From: Eudromia elegans
Taxonomy: Eukaryota; Chordata; Aves; Tinamiformes; Tinamidae
Direction of reading: 5' to 3'
DNA: 64,000 nucleotides
NCBI GenBank assembly: GCA_003342815.1
Contig: PTEX01000300.1
Span: forward strand, 84,680 to 148,679
Position 1 is the first letter of the stretch; each line of letters begins with the position of its first letter. This document shows, piece by piece, positions 34,970-48,734 of this stretch. The notes below the pieces were generated by a model that made no database searches, was not told where the DNA came from, and saw only the letters and a list, made by a program, of their open reading frames with translations. The translations under genes and the position numbers were made by a program.

Positions 34970-37900
34970 GTGAGCAGACCTTGATCCTTCTTTGCTTCTA
35001 CCACGTGCAGTCAGTGACATTTTGGTAAAGTGAGAAAAAAAGGAGTACAGCGGAAAATGCTGGTTTAATTGGACATGTTCAAGTGCAAAACAAACATCTA
35101 CTCACAGCAGTCCTCATGACTCTAACATAGCGAATGCTTCAGACATCTCAAAGGGTTATGTCAAAAACATTATTTAATTTGGCAAGTTGGATGTGCGGTT
35201 TTAATTTATTTTTAACTCTTTTTTATTATTATTATTGCAATATTTAAAAAAAAATGGCCCCTCTATTTTAAAGGGAAAAACTATGGTATAGTCATGATGA
35301 AGAAATTTTCATGAAGTGCCTTTGTGCACTGGTGAATGTAACAGGTCTGATCCAGGAGGGGTCCCAAGCCATGCATTAAGTTTAAAATGGGTGCCTGGCT
35401 CCAAAGATGGGATTTATATCACTGAATCCCCTGTAATCTGAATGGAGAGGAGTTTGTGAATAGGATTTGCAGCAGCTCAGTCACTAACTGGAGGAAATAC
35501 TGGAGCCAGCTGTGTCTGAAAGTGCTATCTCCCAGAAGTTTAACTCAGCATTAATATAGGTATCTCTGTGCAAATGGATTCCCTGACTAAAGTCCCTTCC
35601 TGAAATTCAGGGTGTAAGAAAGACGACTTGCCTTCTGGTCCTTTTTAAGGTAGCAGCGGTAGCGTGGAGCTCTGGGAAAGTTATTGGGAGGCCTTCTGCC
35701 CTTCAGGAGGGCTGCGATGAGCATTCACCTTGGATAATAAATCTCCCTCTCCTCTTAAATATTATGTGGGGATGTGCAAATATTTTCTCTAGTTGTTGAA
35801 GTAGGCTCAGTTGATTTCAGTCTCTTGTGAAACTGTATTTTTTTCTCTCTTTAGGTCCTGGATGCTTTGATCACAGAATTTTCCACAGTTGCTTCTTAGC
35901 TGAGCATAAAAAGAAAAAAAAAAAAGAGAGAGAGAACTTTCCTATTTATTTTAAAATAAAAAAGCTGGAAATGCTAACTTTTATTACTATTCTGAGGAAA
36001 GAGTAACCATTTTTCTTGGTTATTTACAGAAAAGAAAGAGACAAAGAGAGCGAGATGAACCCACCTTGAATTGTTTCATGGGAAATTGCAGATTCCAGGC
36101 AGCCTCATGACACCATCTGTTTCTTCTATTGACCTGACATGGGACTGCACGAGAAAGGATGCAAGGATGCATGCTTTTTTTTTTTTTTTTTTTTGTATAA
36201 GATTGTTTCCTTTTCTGAGCTGCTCTTACTTTAAAACACTTCTTAATTATGCATAAGGAAGGATTTTTCTGATGTGATGACTTTCTGCAGAAATGACAGT
36301 GCACTTCTTGCCTGTGTGTGTTTGATGCCCAGTGGCCCCTCACCCGAGAATGAAGGCTTCTATTTGCAGCCTTGAGCAAAACAAACAGTGATCCTGCAGC
36401 AGCGCACACGGTGACTTCTGGAAATCAATCCGCAGTGATGAGACCTCGCGCAGTGGAAGTGCATCCCAGGCAGCATGTGAACAGGACTCGCATGTGGCAG
36501 TGTTGAACTGGAATTTCCCATGGAACAGCTAGAAGCGAAACAGAAAAAAAAAATCAGTATGAAAATGAAAATAAAAATCAGTTAAAAAGCTCAAAACAAA
36601 AAAATGCATTCCCCTTTTATGTATAGCTTTGGAAAAATAATATCTTTCTCAAAAACCTGTCTCCATTAAGTGTTCTAAAGTTTAGCGCCTTGGTAAATTC
36701 CAGCTTATGTATAAAAAATCAGATTTTTTGTCATTGAATAACCTAGAGTTACAAAACCTTACTGAAGTCATGTTTGTAATTCTTCTGCAACAGAAGTTCT
36801 TCTTGAACTGGAAAATACAGATTTTTATACCTGATATTTTCCAACTTTAAGGAGTTCACTATCACCTTATTTCTTTATGAAGATTTAATAAGCTGGTATT
36901 TCAAAGCATTCTGGGGTGAACTCTAAGATTTTAAATGTGCCATTTCTTTTATAATTTTTTCAAATTCCGAGTTACAGGTTAAAAAGATACAAGTATTATT
37001 GCCTCTGACTTGTCAATAGCTTGTGAATTCAGTAAATAAATATTGCTTTGCTTTTAGCATGGATAAGCAATCATTGCAATTAATATTTGGCAATAATTAT
37101 GTTAGACATCCTTCAGAACCCACTGCATCAAAAAATACCCCAAAGTTAGCACTAGCTTGATTAGGCCTAGGCAAATATCTTCATTAGGCATATTCTGTGA
37201 AGTTACAGTATTTTTATAGCTTATGGTATAATGGGATCAATGCCTGAATACTGAATATGAACTATAGCTATAGTTCTAGCTAGCACCTCCTGAGGCGTCC
37301 AAACTATGCTTTTAGCACAGGGAAGCTGTAAATCAAACCAGCTGAAGCTCATCTCTTAAGGGTACCCATCCCTACCATTTGATAGAGATTTCGGTATGTG
37401 GAGTGTATCTCTGTTTTACAGGGCCCAGTTAGAGGAGCATGGCTGATCCTGCTGTGTCTTTTTTGGATGTTTTTACCCCCAGCTGTTTGTGTGGTTCCTG
37501 CAGGGGGGTGTCAGGCCACCCTAGCGCAGAGCAACACTTCAGACAAACCTGCCGTCTCCCCCCACTGAAGTCAGGCCAAACTTTTATTGCAATGGTTGAG
37601 ATGCAGATATGTATTTCTTCCTACTACCTGGCAAAAGTAGCCTTGAGCACTGGGGCAAAGAAAAAGCTGGGAAGGGGATAGCTTTGTGAAAATTCTACTT
37701 TTTTCCCCCAGAATATGACCCCTTTCCTCATTGAAACTGCTTTGTATTTTCCTTTGAGTTAATTGTTACTCTTTTATTTCCAAGCAGGAACATCTTTTCT
37801 TATGTGCACCATTTTGTGCTGATGTGACCCTACTGAGCTCAAATTATTCTTGACTTATGGTAGTAAAAGCAAGAAAGCTTGCTGAGTACTTGGAGCCTGT

Positions 37901-40536
37901 GTGGCTTCTAGCTCCATTTTATGGTAGTCATTTGAGTGGGAGGAATTCTTTTATTAGATACAAGATAAGACAAAATTCCCATTGTAACAGCTCAAATAGT
38001 CGTTTCCCACGTCAGCGACCTTTTCTATCTGGATATGTTTTTTCCTTGACAATGTAGCAACATACTGCAGTATGAGTGGATTCCCTGTGCCCATACAAAG
38101 AAACTGAGGAGTCCTGTTTATTTGTTCTTGCTAATTTGTACTCTGCAATGCTTTCCAAAACCCCAGAGAAGTGCTAAAAGTTAATGGATGTCTGAAGGAA
38201 AATGTATTTTTATTTGTGAGGCCTCTTACAAAAGTAGAAGTCAGCCTTAGAAAGCAGACCTTTTGAAATTCCTTATAAAAAGAAAACAAGGTTTTTATTT
38301 GTTTTTCATGGATATCAAAGGAATTTTGTATGTGACTCAGGGTATCTGGCTTTAATTGTGTTAGATAGCCTTAGGCATCTGAGCTGAGCTATAGTAGTTG
38401 AGAAATTTCACTAAGGAGGCCAATTCTTCCTATAGCGTTCAGATACAGAAGGAATCAGGATGCTGTTTGTATTTTAGCAAGCGGCCTCAAAGAGAAAGAA
38501 AGATGACAGAAGCAGAGTATTACAGTAAGGTTTATTTTGGAGTCTGCAACATGTTCCACCTGGATCAGAAAAAGAGATAGAAATAGAGAGCTTTTTCTCA
38601 AAACAAATAGATTTCATGGATATGGTGTGCATTTTCAGTTTCATGCATTATGAACTCAAAGTGTTATACACATATTAAAACATACTTATTAACAGCATGA
38701 GTAGCACATACTATTCTATGCATGACAGTTTTCAGTTCATGTGTTTTACAATGCTACTAAAGCATTTTAGACTATTATTTCATCATAGTTAGAGTATACA
38801 TGTGGCTATTCCTGAAATTGAGTATGGTTAAGAAATTATATTTTAGACTAAGGTAGAGGACTAGGAGAGGAAAAAAGAAAGAGCATAAAATCAAATGTAA
38901 CGTCAGACTGCCCTTTGAGCCTTTTTTTTATTGCAGCATTCATTCATTTCTATGGAGTGTGAGTAAACAAAAGGGAAATAGCTTTTGGCCTGATGAGCAG
39001 TGGAGGATGTTTCTGTGCAAGAACACTTTGTATGCTGTACACCCAGACCGTATTTGTTGCACTGGCTGGGAGAGATTGCCAGGCATTAGTGTTATTAATG
39101 CAAAACGCTGAACTGAAGAAGATAAATCCTCACCTAAATGCTACTGCTCAGGCAGTCAAGGCCAGTGAAATTGTGATATAGTTTAAAGGTAAAGAGGGCA
39201 TGAAAAATGAGTTTGTTAGCAAAAGCTGTCACAATATACAAATGACTTTAGTAGTCTGGAATTACACCTGCTGCAGATGTGTTCTGAGCTGGATTCTGCA
39301 AATTATAAAGTGGTGGTCCTGATTCAGCAAAGAGCTGCTTTTATATCACACAGGTCTCGCTGATAAAATGACTTACAGTCCTGATGCACATCAGGAAAAG
39401 CCGAAGCCCAAAGAATTTCTTACAGAGAGCTGCAAAGCACTGGACTGTGTTAATGACAGCTCCTCAGTCCCCTGCTTAATCCACGCTTGCTTTATGATTT
39501 TAGAAAAAAGAATGTGTTTATGCTTGGATAAGATTGTCCCAAGTAAGGCATGATGGATGAAAAAGAAAAAAAAAAGAAAAAAGACATATTCTTTATTCTT
39601 AAATAATAAATTAATATGCATTCAATTCATTGCAATAGAATTTAAACAAATTGTCTTTAAGCAGTAAGATATGACAGTCTTTTTGCCATTATTTAGTTTC
39701 AAATGGAATGTCCTATGTGTTTGCAGTCTACTGTTCAGACAACTCCAGGCAGTGTGTCCGTATTTGTGATTTTCCAGATCTCACACTTTTTGTGCTGTAA
39801 AACTTTGCAGGACAAGTTCTGTGCTTTGAAGTTTACAGTGTATGTCGGTAAACATTAATGAGTCATAAATATATTTGGCCAGAATAAATGTTTTACAGAT
39901 TATACTTGCCTTACTTGCCTGTGGTGACATCATTCATTATTTTGTAATTTTAAGAATGTGCGGGGTGGCAGATGGCTCAAAATCAGGATGTTCTGATCAA
40001 GAGAACAGATTTCATTGAAAATTTTGTTTTAGAGTTTTAAAATAAACAATGATATATTAAAGCAAATTCTTGTAGCCATGTGTTTTCTTGACCTGAATTG
40101 TCAGTAGGTTTTTACTGCTGCTTAACAATGAATTCCCACTCAAATTAAATAATATCGTACCAAGAATAGTTAAGAGAAGTAACAAACTCTGAAGAAGTTA
40201 AAAATTAAAAGAAGCGTGATGTTTAAGAGCTAATATTTTAATGAAGATAGTGTTTGCCAATTTAATCTAAGTGCTATTTTAACGAAAGCAGTGTGGCACT
40301 ATATGCCAGGTCCCATTGTGTCTGTGTAAATATCTATCTAATTCTATACCTATATTTATATCTACAGTATATTCGGTATACTGTGCTGATGTCAGTAAAG
40401 GGTCAAGGCTCTTCTGTGAGTGATGATTCCTCTCTGCCACCTCCATGGGTGAGGTCATCAGTCTACTGCCCCCAAATATGTAGACAGCGTGGTTTTATCT
40501 GCTACTGTAACATGTTTTTACCTACCACTTTCCAAA
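34970..40536. other. Unique AT-rich DNA, no gene seen
   Basis: Another acceptor-like site ends at 35854 (CTCTCTTTAG), a T20 run lies at 36175-36194, and a short piece near 39318 resembles a reptile DNA-transposon end (TGGTCCTGATTCAGCAAAG) but is too short to call. Confidence 0.5.
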
Positions 40537-40605
40537 TTGAAAATAGAATTCAAAAAAATTGAAAATAGAATTCAAAAAAAAAAAAAAAAATTGAAAATAG
40601 AATTC
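40537..40605. repeat. Three-copy tandem repeat with A-run spacers
   Basis: TTGAAAATAGAATTC occurs three times without change (40537-40551, 40559-40573, 40591-40605), separated by runs of 7 and 17 A. Local replication slippage is the simplest origin. Confidence 0.9.
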
Positions 40606-43600
40606 CAAATTCAAAATCACAGTTACAGTGATTTAGGTGTGAGATTTACATATTTTTGACTGATTCCTGGCATGCTGGTGGCGTTTAGGTGTAGACAAGA
40701 CCTCAACACTGAGATCAGAATGAAAGGTCATAATGGGGCCCAGGCATTTTCTTCCTTACTGCATTCTCAGGGACCGTAACAGCAATGACTTCTCAGTCCA
40801 TTCCACCCATGCATTCCTATTCCTTCTGTTTTTCATGCCATCCTCATTTAACTCCTGAGCCCCTGGGTAATGTTAAGGACTCTGCTTCCTGTCTTAATTG
40901 GTGGGGCCTCCTCACACTTATTTAAGGTTTTACTCCTGTGATTAGAGTCTTTGCAGGCTGACTCTAGAGGGCTCTTAGACTTGCTGGGAAATAGATTGGG
41001 CCTCTATGTCCGTATTTTGATAGATCTAGGTATTAAGTGAAATGTCTTCAGAGAAAACAAAAATTAATTATGGCAATAATATGGAATACTAGAAAATTGG
41101 AAAAGTACACATACACACGTGTATACAAATGCACATAGTGAGGATATACAAAGAGTAATTCTTCCTACAATATTAAGCATGAAAAAATATTTTTTAATTA
41201 CAAAATATTTTTTTCAAAATTGTCTAACTGATAGATGGGAAGCTGTAGAAAAGCACCGAACATAAGGGAACCTGACGTTAAATCCTTGGTATGCTGCCAT
41301 GACATTTACTGAATTTCATTTCTATGCTGAATATAAACCACCAATGCTGCTAAATTTGATTCTTTGAGGAATAATGCAAAATAATGGAAATATAAAATAA
41401 AAACAGTGACTGTTATGCATGTGTTCAGATATTGCATTTTATACTTCTGATTCAGAGAAAAAAATGATCAAAAAAAGTTTGTTTTCTATTGAAATTCCTC
41501 TGCATACAAAAGTAGAATTTCTGTTTAAAGAATTTGTGTTAGTTGAAATACAACCCTTTAGTTTTCCTCCATTAAAAATCTAGGATTTTCAGTATATTTT
41601 TATTTTTCTTTAATTTGATCTTAGAAGCAAATTGGGAGGCTCCTTTTCTCCTGGTGAAGTTTCTTTCCAGGGAAATTTAAGAGTGTGGCAAAAATTTTAC
41701 GTTTAATTATAGTAAAGCTGCAGCTTATGAGAAAATACGCATGTTTTTTGTCTGTGTTGCATCAAGGATATCCTCTGTCAAGGAGGCTATACCGTTTTTG
41801 TTTGTGGACATCAATTTCCCAAAGAATCAACATGAACTCTTGCCCTGATTTGTCTCTAAAGAAAAAATGTTTTTTAGACAAAGGATACAAATAGAAACGC
41901 CATCAGATCTTCACGCACATCAGGGAGGTGTTAATTTCCAACAATAGGCAAACCACTTAAGTGCTAATGCTGTTGAACTCACCAGTCCAGGAACGTTCTG
42001 AGGATACCTGCTCACCTCTTCTTGAAGGGACCTGAGAGGGAAAATAGCACCACCTTTATAACACATATTCTTTTCCTTGGGACCCTTAGGAATACATCGA
42101 GGCAGCTAATTCCCCCCATATTAATTTCCAAGAACAGGAGTTTCTGAATTCTTTGATTACTCTTTATTTAAAGAAGTTTATGCTACCTGAGTTGGGAAGA
42201 CAGTTTACTGTACCCTTCCTATCCTGCAGCTCTGCTTCATTCTCTGCTTGTTAGTGAACAGAGAACAAATGTTTTGTATCTTTAAGGGATGCAGGTTTTC
42301 ACATAATCTTCCCTGCATCTGTAGAGACTGTGACATGATGATATGTCAGAAGTTGATGGAGTAATGATAAACTTGCCTGGAGATGCTCAGCAAAAGACTA
42401 TTACCCTCCAGGAGCAGTAGTGCTTTCAAGACAGGACTGCATCCCAATGCATTCTTAATCCAAGCAAACTTTCACTGAAATGGCTATCACGGTTTAAAAC
42501 ATCATTGAGTTAGCCTGTAACTCAGATTAGCAGTTCAAAGTCTATTTCATTTGTCTGCCTTGCTTTATTTCAGCAACACAAAACAGTGAGTGAATACGTC
42601 TCAGCACATTTTGTGTGAAATCATGGATATGTATAATAGTCAGCTTAATTTGTCCCTTTTACAAGAAACCCCAGTGAGAGAAAAGTAAGCAGGAAAGGTC
42701 TGTAGTATGGCAGATTGCAGTATGGCAGTATGGCAGAAAAATCTAAGATTTTTGCCTAAGGGAGCATCATGTGTTACAGAAGTCATGCGAAAAAAACAAA
42801 ACCCAAATGAAACAAACAAACAAACAAAACCAAACAACAACAACAAAAAACAGACCTTTGAACTCTTTCTTAAGTTCAATTGCAATTTCAGTTGTACTTA
42901 GTGCAAAATATACAACCCTAATATTTTTCTGTGAGACTGGCTGGGATTTCTGATTTCTTTTCATGATTTTACCCCACAGTTTCACTTCATCAATTCCTTC
43001 TTTCAAGTTGTAAAAAATCTCCCTACAATAAGCATCCTATGGAGCCAATTATTTGCATGAATTGATATGAGGAATTTGTCAAAAGTAACCCTTTTTCCCA
43101 TCCTTTGACAGAAAAACTCCCACAAATAAGCTTGCCGCCTAAAACTGCCTGTCAACGTAAAGGAAGACTTATCAGCAAGAACTACTGGAAAGAACCTTTT
43201 AATTTCTTAGCATAACAAGCTCTAGGGATGCTGAGGTTGTATGCCAGATGCATATTCATATGTATGAGTTCTGCTACAAATTTTGTCTTATTGCTGAGTC
43301 AAGCGTTTCCCAGGACTTGCTTGCACATAGCAAAATAATATAGCATTATCAAAAGTGGCAGTTGCAGTAAAAATGACAATGCATAAAGGCAGCTTACAGT
43401 AATATGGAACTAATTTATTGAACACAAATATAATTTTCCATACCCTATACATTTTATAATTCAGCAGTTCTAGAAATGGTGTGTAGAGCAATAAAATCAA
43501 GAACGTAGACTCCTTATAGAAATTAGAATAAATTTGCCAATGAGCTCAGTGGGAAGGTGCTGAGGCCTGGGATTTTTTTAAAACAATATTGATAAACAGA

Positions 43601-44950
43601 GCAGTACTGTCCAAAACATGATGATTATAAATACTTGGTGGTCTGAGTACATAACTTGCTGGGAGTGAAGTTTGGAATATACACAGTGTATTCACAAAAT
43701 GGAAATCTGGCTTTAGTCCAGATAAAATTGATACTTTTATAGGAAAAGGGTTTAGGATATCATTTGTTTTCTATTTTTTTTTTGTTCATGGATTTAATTT
43801 TATGAATGATAATATGACAATATATATGATCACATGATATGAACATATGATAATTTAGTGAGAAGACTTTTGTTTAGATAAGACCGCAGACATTTGAATT
43901 ATTTGCAATGATTTAAATGAAGCAAGTTTTACAGCTCAGTCATTAAAACTGCTGGGAAAAAAGTGTATAAATAAATCATAGGATGCTGTTTGATCAATTG
44001 TCAGAACAGAGGATAAGTTTTTCTAGTACTATTGGCAAAACATGGGCTGCATAGTGTAATCTCTTGAGATAAACACATTCTTTTGTAATTAGGATTAAAG
44101 TACTAAATGAAGTTTAGGACATTTTAAACAGAAGTCTACTGAATAAAAAATGGTAAACCTTACAAATGGAGAAGATGCACTTGTCTAGTAATGGGTGATT
44201 CTTATCGAATGTTTGAAACACAGGAAATAAAGTTTGAGTCTTAAACCTCCCTCGCCTGGACCAGGCCTCTCAGTTTTAGAAAGGTGGAAGATAGAAAGGA
44301 TAGGACAGAGATGCCAACTGAAACTCAGAAGAGCAGTCTGCTATTTCTTCCTCCTCTAGGGACAGTGCATGGGTTTGTGGGGAGCATTAACTTGTAAGAG
44401 AAACATCAGGTTTGGCATTGGTGGAAACTACAGGCTGTCAACTACTATGGACCTAAAATTCCTTAGACTGTTGTTTCACTTCAGGCATTTGAATCACCCA
44501 GTTTTAGACCAGTCTTGCAAAACGTCTTCATTCTAAAATTTATTAGGAGCAAATGCACCTAATTACTCAGCTGTCAAAATTCATATGGGGATTTTCATGA
44601 ATAAATTTAAATTTATCCCAATACTAAAACTGATTCAATATAGTGAAGGGTAGAAGATATTTTTGATCAGAGTGAAATGCAGACAGTACAGAAGTATATG
44701 GTGTTGTGATGTACACATCTCAGTAGTTGGCCTCAAATTTCAGGTGGTGATTTAGAAGCAGTCAAAGAAAGAGAGACCAAGTCCTTATTAGGCAACATTC
44801 CTAGTCATGTTCAAGAGAATGCAAACAGAAAGTGGTTTTGTGTTCATTGAAATGCCCAATTTTCGTTCAGCAAGGAGTTCTGAAAGGTGTTCAGTCAAAG
44901 GCTACCCTATTAGAGAAGAAAGCTTTTAGCTACTAGACAGAGAATGAGAA
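40606..44950. other. Unique AT-rich DNA, no gene seen
   Basis: GTGTAGACAAGACCT at 40689-40703 may be the end of a DNA-transposon fossil. An AAAC/AAC-rich patch lies at 42805-42850 and a GTATGGCA triplet repeat at 42704-42736. Confidence 0.5.
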
Positions 44951-44954
44951 AAAA

Positions 44955-45041
<87 letters not shown>

Positions 45042-45327
45042 NNNNNNNNNNNNNNNNNNNNNNNNNNNNNNNNNNNNNNNNNNNNNNNNNNNNNNNNNNN
45101 NNNNNNNNNNNNNNNNNNNNNNNNNNNNNNNNNNNNNNNNNNNNNNNNNNNNNNNNNNNNNNNNNNNNNNNNNNNNNNNNNNNNNNNNNNNNNNNNNNNN
45201 NNNNNNNNNNNNNNNNNNNNNNNNNNNNNNNNNNNNNNNNNNNNNNNNNNNNNNNNNNNNNNNNNNNNNNNNNNNNNNNNNNNNNNNNNNNNNNNNNNNN
45301 NNNNNNNNNNNNNNNNNNNNNNNNNNA

Positions 45328-45419
<92 letters not shown>

Positions 45420-45422
45420 AAA
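44951..45422. repeat. (GAAA)n microsatellite containing an assembly gap
   Basis: Pure GAAA on both sides of 285 undetermined bases (45042-45326). The array is therefore probably at least several hundred bases long and its true size is unknown. Open frames through it are artefacts. Confidence 0.95.
45042..45326. other. Assembly gap (285 N)
   Basis: Run of N inside the GAAA array. Confidence 1.
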
Positions 45423-48180
45423 GTTGTGACTCTTTGGGTATTCCCTTTTTCCTTGGTAATAGGATTTCTTGAAACCAATTTAAACTCTGTAGGTTGGAAC
45501 ATTATTCCGGGCATGTTCTATTATGAATAACTATATTTTTTTTCTATTACACAGGTATTTGAAGATAGTTAACAAATTATATACCGTGCAGAATAATGAC
45601 CACAATCTCTTTGGTAGCATTTCCTTTGTACACAATTTGACTGGAGCAAAGAAGAATCTAAGGAGTTTTTATGTTAACTTCACAAGATTATATGTAGTGG
45701 AGTTACTTTCTGTATAATAAAATATCTGTTTGCTCATATCCCTCTGAGTGAATGCCAAAAGCATTTTCCCATTGTACAGAATAGAGAATACAGAAAGTTC
45801 TGCTTGAGTTACACAAAATTTATAGAGATATCCTTTAATGCCAATGTACTATTTAGGCATCATTGCTTTGCACTTGTTAAAATAATTGTTTTTCCTCCTT
45901 ACTTTGCTTATTTTTTCTTTCTTTTTAGTAGAAAACATCTTAAAAGAAAGATCAAATAAAACGGAAGTGATGATAAAATGAGCATAACCATTAAAATGTT
46001 TGAGCCAGCAAAATTTGCACTTACATCAAAGAGTTGAGAATAACATACAATTTATGTTTCTTGGTTCCCATATAATCAATCCCTTGTCTTAATTAAAGAT
46101 ATGCAACCTGTAGGATATATAATTAAAGGTAAGCAATAAACTTCCTATGCAATGTTTTCCTAAGCAGGAATAATACAGATGTAAAGTGTATGTGTCTAAA
46201 ATTGTTTATGTGCACACAGTGTTTGCTAGATATGTATGTGTAAATACATAAGTAAACTATGTCACTCTCATCAAGTGGGAGCTGAAATGTCTATAGATAG
46301 TGAAGAGAGAAACAAGATGGGTAAAAAGAAAAGCCTAGGAGTAAGATAATTAAGGCATGTTTAATTTATTCCAGACAAGGCCTCAAACAATGCTGTATTT
46401 CATGTTTTTAAGAATCATGCATTTGTTGCATTTTGTTTCTGGAGGATTTGTTACAAGATGCACATGATAAATGCGGAAACAATGAAGACACAGTGTTTGC
46501 GTAGTGGCTTTCAGACCTGAATGCGGACCAGTCCATTCTGTGCTGTAAAATGAGATGAAAGTACGAAAAGTATGAAGAAAATATGAAAAATTTTTCTCAC
46601 AAAAGTATGGTTGTTAAAGCACATATGATGAAAAATATGGTGCAGGGCATGGTATAGGATTCCACTGTAGAGTCATTCACATTCGTGCAGAAACTGAAGG
46701 AGCCAGCCAGCAAGTTGCTCTGACAGTGACTTTGTGAACCAGCCAAATGGCATCTGTTGCTAATTTTCTATGGCTTTTCATGGGTGATTGAAGAGTATTT
46801 TTCTATTTCTGTGTAGCAATTTGCCAGTTATAGTTGCTTCTGAAATTTTTTCCACAGCGGCCTGCACCACTGGTAGGTACTGGCCTGTACCTATCAAAAC
46901 TCGAGAAAACTACCAGAAATGAAAGTTCCATTATTTCTCATTAATTTCTCATTAGCATTATAAAATCAGGGAGTGTTATTGAACCTTTTCCGTATTGTTT
47001 CCGTATTGTAATATTCAATAAACTTTGGACTAATTTAATCTTTTGGTGGCACTAATGATAGCCAATCACAGATCACACCTGTAGAGGGAAAGTTTGGTGA
47101 GGTTAAAAGAATGTTCATATCAGAAAGGAAACAGCTCTGGTAGCATCACAGACAGAATATGCGAAATACATATTTGAGCATTTGACCAATATATATTCTG
47201 CTCCTCTTCTATACACAGCTCCTGTGGCTATTCTGAGTTTTTAATGATAAACCATTGCCTTCAGCTGCCTGCCCCACACTGCCAACAAATTGGTAGAGCA
47301 GAGGCAGTAGAAGAGATGACGTCTCACTGCTTGACATTAATTACCTACTCGGACAATGTAAACAGAAAGTGATATTTGTTTGAATATGTATATCAAACTA
47401 GGATGCCTGAGCATCCAGGAAATACTGCTTTTATTGCTTCAGTGGGACAGGTAGAAAACTTCCATGGATGGCAGCGTAATAGGCAGCAAGAAATGTCTCC
47501 TCCACTTTGTCACTTAGACGGTAATAAAGACTGCAAGTCAAGACAGACTTTCAGGCTCTCCCTACAATTAATTGAATAAACAAAAAGCTGGACAGGCACC
47601 AGGTAATTGTAAGAAAATATTGCTCCAGCTTAACTGGTACCCTGGGATTTACTTTATCTTTTGGGCTGTAAGATATTTAAAACCAAGTTCCTTATTTCAC
47701 TCAGATATATTCCAATAAAATGTTTTTGTTCTGACAAAAATGAACTGCTCCACTAAGGCATTTCTGACTAGCCCAGTCATAATCCACTGAATACAATTAA
47801 ACTCTTGCGTAAAAGGAAATAATTGTGAAGATTGTGTTCTTGAGTCTGTGACACTTCAGAGGAGCTGCGTCTATACAATATTTTCTTAATTATAATTTCC
47901 TAATTTCCTGAATAAGAAGTCAGTGTGTACCAGGGCCATGGTCTCACTAGGATCACAGAGATGTGGTGAGTTAGCTCACACAACAGGAGTACTGTAGTAG
48001 ATGGATACAGACTGGATACAGGCCAGGATGGTAAGGATGGGAGGGGGTTGGTCTTTATATGAGGGAGTAGTTTGGATGCATGGAGTCTGAATAAGGATGA
48101 GTGAGGGGCCAGATGAGAGTTTATGTGTCAGAATTAGCCAGCAGACCAACATGGCTGACAATGTAACAGGCATTTGCTGT
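45423..48180. other. Unique AT-rich DNA, no gene seen
   Basis: No recognisable repeat or exon. Confidence 0.5.
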
Positions 48181-48712
48181 AGAATCACAGAATACTTGAG
48201 GCTGGAAGGGACCTCTAGAAACCATCTGGTCCAGCCCCTCTCCTCCAGCAGGGACACTTAGAGCCTATGGCACAGGGGTTGTATCCAGGTGGGTTTTGAA
48301 AATCTCCAGAGAAGGAGACTCCACAGCCTCTCTAGGCAGCCTGTTCCAGTGCTCTGGTATCCTCATAGGAAAGAAGTTCTTCCTCACATGGAGATGGAAC
48401 TGCTTGGGTTTCAACTGGTACCTATTAACCCTAGTCCTATCACTGGCCACCACAAAGAAGAGTTTGGCCTCATCCTCCCTACATTCTCCCCTCAGGTACT
48501 TATAGATATCGATCAGATCTCCTCTCAGTCTTCTCTTCCCTAGGCTAAACAGGCCCTGCTCTTTTAATCTTTCCTCATAGGCAGACGTTCCAGTCCCTTA
48601 ATTATCTTTGTTGCTCTATGTTGGACCCTTTCTGGAAGTTCCACATCCCTTTTATACTGTGGAACCCAGAACTGCACACAATACTGCAGGTGTGACCTCA
48701 GCAGAGCTAAGA
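48181..48712 (-). mobile_element. CR1 LINE, 3' part, minus strand, relatively young
   Basis: The right-to-left order is the CR1 ORF2 C-terminus followed by the 3' UTR and terminal tail (AGAATCACAGAATACTTGAG at the left edge). On the minus strand one open segment reads [53 protein letters not shown], closely matching the CR1 consensus. The upstream part covers the RPHLEYCVQFW region as nucleotides near 48655-48690. It is 5'-truncated at about 48712, where it abuts another CR1 copy in the opposite orientation. Clearly less decayed than the copies at 8.2, 19.2 and 61.8 kb. Confidence 0.95.
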
Positions 48713-48734
48713 CCATCTGATTAGGGAAGATAAG

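Noticed and set aside
35340-35460. Weak resemblance to a reptile DNA-transposon fragment (GGGTGCCTGGCTCC)
   Set aside because: Match too short and no paired end.
39280-39400. Piece resembling a reptile hAT-type MITE end (TGGTCCTGATTCAGCAAAG)
   Set aside because: Only about 20 bases match; no second end or target-site duplication seen.
44933-45514. Open frames of RKKE or FLSF repeats with undetermined residues
   Set aside because: Translations of the GAAA array and the assembly gap.
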